A stretch of 64,000 bases of DNA, taken from the NCBI GenBank assembly GCA_002839335.1, contig PGXU01000008.1, positions 1 through 64,000 on the forward strand, given 5' to 3'. This DNA is from Spirochaetae bacterium HGW-Spirochaetae-4. GTDB taxonomy: Bacteria; Spirochaetota; Spirochaetia; Sphaerochaetales; Sphaerochaetaceae. This document shows, piece after piece, positions 60,573 to 64,000 of this stretch. Each line of letters opens with the position of its first letter. Within the stretch, counting starts at the first letter, position 1. A program made the translations under genes and the position numbers. The notes under the pieces were generated by a model. That model was not told the origin of the DNA, ran no database searches, and saw only the letters and a list, made by a program, of their open reading frames with translations.

Positions 60573-62063
60573 GTGGCTGAAGAGCATTGCATCGTGATGG
60601 AAAACATCAGCAAATCATATGCTGGAGTCGAGGCTCTCGACAATGTGGGTATTGACATCCTGAAGGGTGAAGTACACTGCCTTATTGGTGAGAATGGATC
60701 TGGCAAATCCACTCTGATAAAGATTATCGCTGGGGTAATCACACCTTCGCGTGGGGCATGCATCACCATACATGGAAAGAACTATTCCAAATTGACTCCA
60801 GTAGACTCCATGCGCCAAGGAATCCAAATTATCTATCAAGATCTCTCGCTCTTTCCGAATATGACTGTGGCTGAGAATATTGCCATCAACCAATTGCTTG
60901 AATCGGGCAAACAGACCATCTCGAAACGTCTGATTCATGAGATAGCTTCGAATGCGTTGAAAACAATTTGCATTGACTTGAAACTCGAAACTTTGGTTGG
61001 AGATCTGCCGATTGCAAAACAACAGATTGTTGCAATCAGCAGAGCTGTTGCATGCGGTGAAAGTCTCATCATTATGGATGAACCTACTTCAAGTCTTGGA
61101 AAGAAGGACATTGATTGTCTGTTCAGAATAATCCGTACCCTGAAATCAAATGGTATCTCTATTCTTTTTGTCGGGCATAAACTAAATGAAATCTTCGAAA
61201 TCGCGGATCGGGTGACAGTCCTGAAGGATGGAAAAAGTTTAGGAACACATGATATCCATGAATTGACATACCAGAAAGTAATTGAGCTGATGACTGGCAA
61301 AGCCCTCGCGATATCCAATTATGAGAGGGATTACCCATCTGCCGAACCCCTCCTCGAGGTTCGGAACCTCTCCAAAAGATTTCAGTTCAAAGATATCAAT
61401 TTTACATTGTATCCCGGTGAGATCATTGGTGTTACCGGCCTGGTGGGTTCCGGAAGAACCGAGATGGTTTCTTCTCTATTTGGTTTGAATCCAGCGGATT
61501 CAGGGAAGATTCTTGTCAACGGAAAGCTTACGCCAATCAGAAGTGTTCGAGATGCGCTGAGAGCAGGAATATGTTATGTCCCGGAAGATCGCCTATCCCA
61601 AGGCTTGTTCATGAACCATTCGATTAAAAATAATATAATAATCACAATATTTCATGACCTGCTAAATAGACTAGGACTTCTTGAATCTGGAAAAGTCAAG
61701 CAGACAAGTTCGCTTTGGGTAAAGGACCTGGCGATAAGGACACCTTCGATCGAATTGCCGGTAAAGCAATTGTCTGGGGGTAATCAACAAAGGGTGGTCA
61801 TTGCAAAATGGTTGGCCCGAAATCCTCGCATACTTATCCTCGACGGACCTACGATTGGCGTGGATGTGGGGGCAAAAGAAGAAATCCATAAAACCATAAG
61901 GGCTTTGGCGGGAAATGGTTTGGGGATCATCTTTGTGAGCGATGAGGCATTTGAAGTCGTGCAGCATTCTCACCGAATAATAATTATGAAGGAAGGGCAA
62001 GTCGTGGAAATTGTGGATTCCAAGGATGTGCTCGAAACCGACCTATTGGAAAAAATAGATTGA
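60573..62063 (+). CDS. RbsA-like ABC transporter ATPase (IclR locus)
   Basis: This roughly 496-residue ATPase has two fused domains. The first has GENGSGKST, the signature-region LPIAKQQIVAISRAV and LIIMDEPTSSL. The second has GLVGSGRTE, LSGGNQQRVVIAKWL and LILDGPTIGVDVG, where the Walker B Glu is Gly. Only the first site should hydrolyse ATP, as is usual for the family. Start GTG 60573 lies eight bases behind GAAGGA; ATG 60597 is an alternative. It lies 34 bp ahead of the first permease gene. Confidence 0.93.
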   Translation: MAEEHCIVMENISKSYAGVEALDNVGIDILKGEVHCLIGENGSGKSTLIKIIAGVITPSRGACITIHGKNYSKLTPVDSMRQGIQIIYQDLSLFPNMTVAENIAINQLLESGKQTISKRLIHEIASNALKTICIDLKLETLVGDLPIAKQQIVAISRAVACGESLIIMDEPTSSLGKKDIDCLFRIIRTLKSNGISILFVGHKLNEIFEIADRVTVLKDGKSLGTHDIHELTYQKVIELMTGKALAISNYERDYPSAEPLLEVRNLSKRFQFKDINFTLYPGEIIGVTGLVGSGRTEMVSSLFGLNPADSGKILVNGKLTPIRSVRDALRAGICYVPEDRLSQGLFMNHSIKNNIIITIFHDLLNRLGLLESGKVKQTSSLWVKDLAIRTPSIELPVKQLSGGNQQRVVIAKWLARNPRILILDGPTIGVDVGAKEEIHKTIRALAGNGLGIIFVSDEAFEVVQHSHRIIIMKEGQVVEIVDSKDVLETDLLEKID

Positions 62064-62097
62064 TGGAACAAATCAAATCATGTTGAGGAGTACAGAA

Positions 62098-63123
62098 TTG
62101 CAGAAACAACAACAAATCACATCAAAATTGTTATTTAGGCATGAAACGATACTTTTCATCATTATGATTGTGTTCGGGGTGGTCGTGAATTCCATCAACC
62201 CGGCATTTCTCAAGGTTGAGAATCTGTTCGATATTCTAAAGACCAGTTCCATTACAGGGATGATGGCTTTGGGAGTCATGGTCGTCATGATTTCAAGCGG
62301 TATGGATATCTCCTTTACCGCGATCGCAACGGTAAGTATGGGTGTGACCGTTCGTATGCTCATCGCCTTGGACAAGGGAAACATCGTTGTTGCGTTTCTC
62401 GTGGCGGGAATCATCGGGGCTCTATTGGGGTGTATCAATGGTTTTTTGGTCTATCGATTCAAGTTGCCCACTCTCATCGTCACTTTAGGAACCTCAAGTA
62501 TATTCCACGGTCTGTTGCTTTCCATTCTCAAGATACCCTATCTATATACTGTTCCAGGTTACTATTCTGATTTCAGCAGGTTGAGTCTTTTCACTTTCAC
62601 CACGGCCGATGGGGCGGTGGTTGGATTTTCATACCTGACAGTGCTTCTGTTTGTCATGGCATGTGTCGTTTGGCTGATTTTGCGTTTCACAATGGTTGGT
62701 CGAGGAATTTATGCCATAGGTGGAAGTATAGAGGCAGCGAAGAGGGCTGGGTTCAATATTTTATTCATTCAGCTCTTCATCTACTCGTTCATTGGGTTTG
62801 TTTCAGGTGTGGCATCGATCGAATATGTAGTGATGTTTCGACATGTGCATCCTTTCAACATGATGAACATGATGAACATGATGCTGAATGTGATTGCTGC
62901 CGTCGTTTTGGGTGGAACGAGCATCAATGGAGGGACGGGAACTGTACTCGGGACCTTGTTTGGAGTATGGATGATTTATATGATCACCAATAGTCTTATT
63001 CTGATGGGAATCCCTTCCGAGTGGGAATCTGTCGTTATCGGATTCATCCTCATCTTAAGCATCGGTGTCAATGCCTATCAAAAATCCTTGCGAAAAGTAG
63101 AGGTGAAAATCATTGAAAGCTAA
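62098..63123 (+). CDS. RbsC-like ABC permease 1 (IclR locus)
   Basis: This roughly 341-residue membrane subunit has about ten helices. Motifs include NPAFLKVENLFDILKTSSIT, MVVMISSGMDISFTAIATVS, LPTLIVTLGTSSIFHGLLLS, AIGGSIEAAKRAGFN and LGGTSINGGTGTVLGTLFG. TTG 62098 lies seven bases behind GAGGAG (62085-62090); the ATG at 62080 overlaps that site. It contains three consecutive Met-Asn-Met repeats (FNMMNMMNMM). It overlaps the second permease by 11 bp. Two different permeases suggest a heterodimer, as in LsrCD. Confidence 0.93.
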   Translation: MQKQQQITSKLLFRHETILFIIMIVFGVVVNSINPAFLKVENLFDILKTSSITGMMALGVMVVMISSGMDISFTAIATVSMGVTVRMLIALDKGNIVVAFLVAGIIGALLGCINGFLVYRFKLPTLIVTLGTSSIFHGLLLSILKIPYLYTVPGYYSDFSRLSLFTFTTADGAVVGFSYLTVLLFVMACVVWLILRFTMVGRGIYAIGGSIEAAKRAGFNILFIQLFIYSFIGFVSGVASIEYVVMFRHVHPFNMMNMMNMMLNVIAAVVLGGTSINGGTGTVLGTLFGVWMIYMITNSLILMGIPSEWESVVIGFILILSIGVNAYQKSLRKVEVKIIES

Positions 63124-64000
63124 ACATCGAATCAAATTTGATTCCAGTCAAAACGAGCTTAATCAGTCGGTAGCTTATTTTTCACTTTTCGTTCTTGTCT
63201 TCGCATTGATGGCAATTCTCCAGCCGCGTCGCTTTCTTAGTGGAATCAATATTCAGCAGCTAGCCTTTCAGATTCCTGAATTCGGAATATTCTCGATCGG
63301 AATGATGATTGTAATGATCAGTGGAGGTATCGATCTTTCAATAATAACGACTGCCACTCTTTCAGGTATCATCTCCTCGATTGTGCTCCTTTTTTTAAGT
63401 CATAGGGGAACGATGGATCTGGGTGCCTTATTAAAGGGAATCATGGCTGATGATACTATCAGAAGTGGACTTCATGCCACCATGCCTACCGGAATCAGCA
63501 TGATAGGAATTATTGTACTTACCATTTTTGTGGCATTGGCTGTGGGATTCTTATGCGGCCTATTGAATGGTTTTTTAGTAGCTAAGGTGAAGATACCACC
63601 TATTCTTGCTACTCTGGGGACTATGCGGCTCTATGAGGGAATCGCATTGGTTATCACGAAGGGAGCTCCATTGACAGGTTTTCCGGATGAATTCATCTTC
63701 CTCGGTAGTGGGGAGATACTGGGAATCCCCGTTCCCATGATCATATTCATCCTTGCAATACTAGCAGTCGCCACGCTGCTGGCTAAAACACCCCTTGGTC
63801 GAGGTATCTATGCGGTAGGAGAAAATCCTTTGGCGGCCCAGTACTCCGGTTTGGATAATTCAAAGATTCTCATGAAAACCTATGCCATCACCGGTGTATT
63901 GGCTGGTCTGGCAGCCTTGATAATGATGGCGAGGGTTGATTCCATCAAGGTGGGTTATGGCAATTCGTTCCTATTGCAATCTGTCCTCGTGGTTATACTC
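63113..64000 (+). CDS. RbsC-like ABC permease 2 (partial, runs off the window)
   Basis: The second membrane subunit of the IclR-linked importer begins at TTG 63113 within the end of permease 1 and stays open to the window edge (296 codons). Motifs are QPRRFLSGINIQQLAFQIPE, GMMIVMISGGIDLSIITTAT, IPPILATLGTMRLYEGIALV and VGENPLAAQYSGLDNSKILM. GAGGT lies about eight bases upstream of the TTG. The 3-prime end is missing. The protein has the family's two extra loop residues stretch around TMDLGALLKGIMADDTIRSG, which is not in permease 1. Confidence 0.9.
   Translation, partial: MKAKHRIKFDSSQNELNQSVAYFSLFVLVFALMAILQPRRFLSGINIQQLAFQIPEFGIFSIGMMIVMISGGIDLSIITTATLSGIISSIVLLFLSHRGTMDLGALLKGIMADDTIRSGLHATMPTGISMIGIIVLTIFVALAVGFLCGLLNGFLVAKVKIPPILATLGTMRLYEGIALVITKGAPLTGFPDEFIFLGSGEILGIPVPMIIFILAILAVATLLAKTPLGRGIYAVGENPLAAQYSGLDNSKILMKTYAITGVLAGLAALIMMARVDSIKVGYGNSFLLQSVLVVIL

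Noticed and set aside
61840-61870. The Gly in the second Walker B (LDGPT) of the 60573 ATPase as a loss-of-function lesion
   Set aside because: The second nucleotide site of RbsA-type ATPases is already degenerate in Walker A, so this change is not expected to abolish transport.
1-64000. CRISPR arrays, tRNA, rRNA and tmRNA genes
   Set aside because: I looked for regularly spaced direct repeats and for conserved tRNA and rRNA segments and found none. The repeats present are dispersed and irregular.

Overview
This window looks like a chromosome segment of a spirochaete, most likely close to Sphaerochaeta. The G+C content is about 50 percent by eye. The exported binding proteins have signal peptides ending in AAGSKE, AAGQQE or AAGAKE, which is typical of that group. 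This is an inference; no rRNA or tRNA gene is present to anchor it. The window is dominated by uptake loci: two TRAP systems, one CUT1 sugar ABC system, two RbsABC-type systems, one BMP-type system, and two ABC-2 type exporters.

Layout from left to right. 270-6164: a DctPQM TRAP operon with M24 and M20 metallohydrolases and a cupin regulator. 6690-9059: a GGDEF-EAL protein. 9212-16895: sensor/transport locus 1. 17286-22958: a small defence island (AbiE-like remnant, XRE/ImmA/PIN trio, RloA plus a broken RloB) cut into modules by copies of a dispersed repeat. 23313-26365: a NEW3-domain ABC-2 operon. 26762-32971: a CUT1 sugar operon with a Gfo/Idh/MocA dehydrogenase and its own NarL-type two-component pair. 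33988-42016: sensor/transport locus 2. 42169-48628: a TAXI-TRAP system, an EPSP-synthase-like enzyme, a LacI regulator and a DUF554 protein. 48871-54860: a DUF4143 ATPase and an export locus resembling YxlEFG. 55183-64000: an SDR enzyme, then an IclR-linked sugar locus (FGGY kinase, TIM-like isomerase, RbsB/RbsA and two permeases), cut by the window edge.

The most unusual content is a system present twice (9212-16895 and 33988-42016). In each copy one protein fuses a sugar-transporter-type ABC ATPase domain, a PAS-like region and a complete histidine kinase. It is co-transcribed with an NtrC-type sigma54 activator and diverges from an ABC importer operon. Both importer operons start at a sequence with exact GG-N10-GC sigma54 promoter geometry. 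Both also carry 17-bp TG...CA palindromes 100-130 bp upstream, in the leader of the regulator. The two sensor proteins share the same departures from real transporter ATPases: a GEH Walker A, no LSGGQ-type signature, and no Pro after Walker B. I infer that these are transporter-derived sensors that link importer activity or nucleotide state to sigma54 transcription of the same importer. The function has not been tested.

Other recurring structure: five of the six binding-protein genes are followed by a hairpin, which would favour high expression of the binding protein over the permeases. A roughly 300-bp decayed repeat with an 18-bp palindrome is scattered through the intergenic gaps, including both sides of the defence modules.
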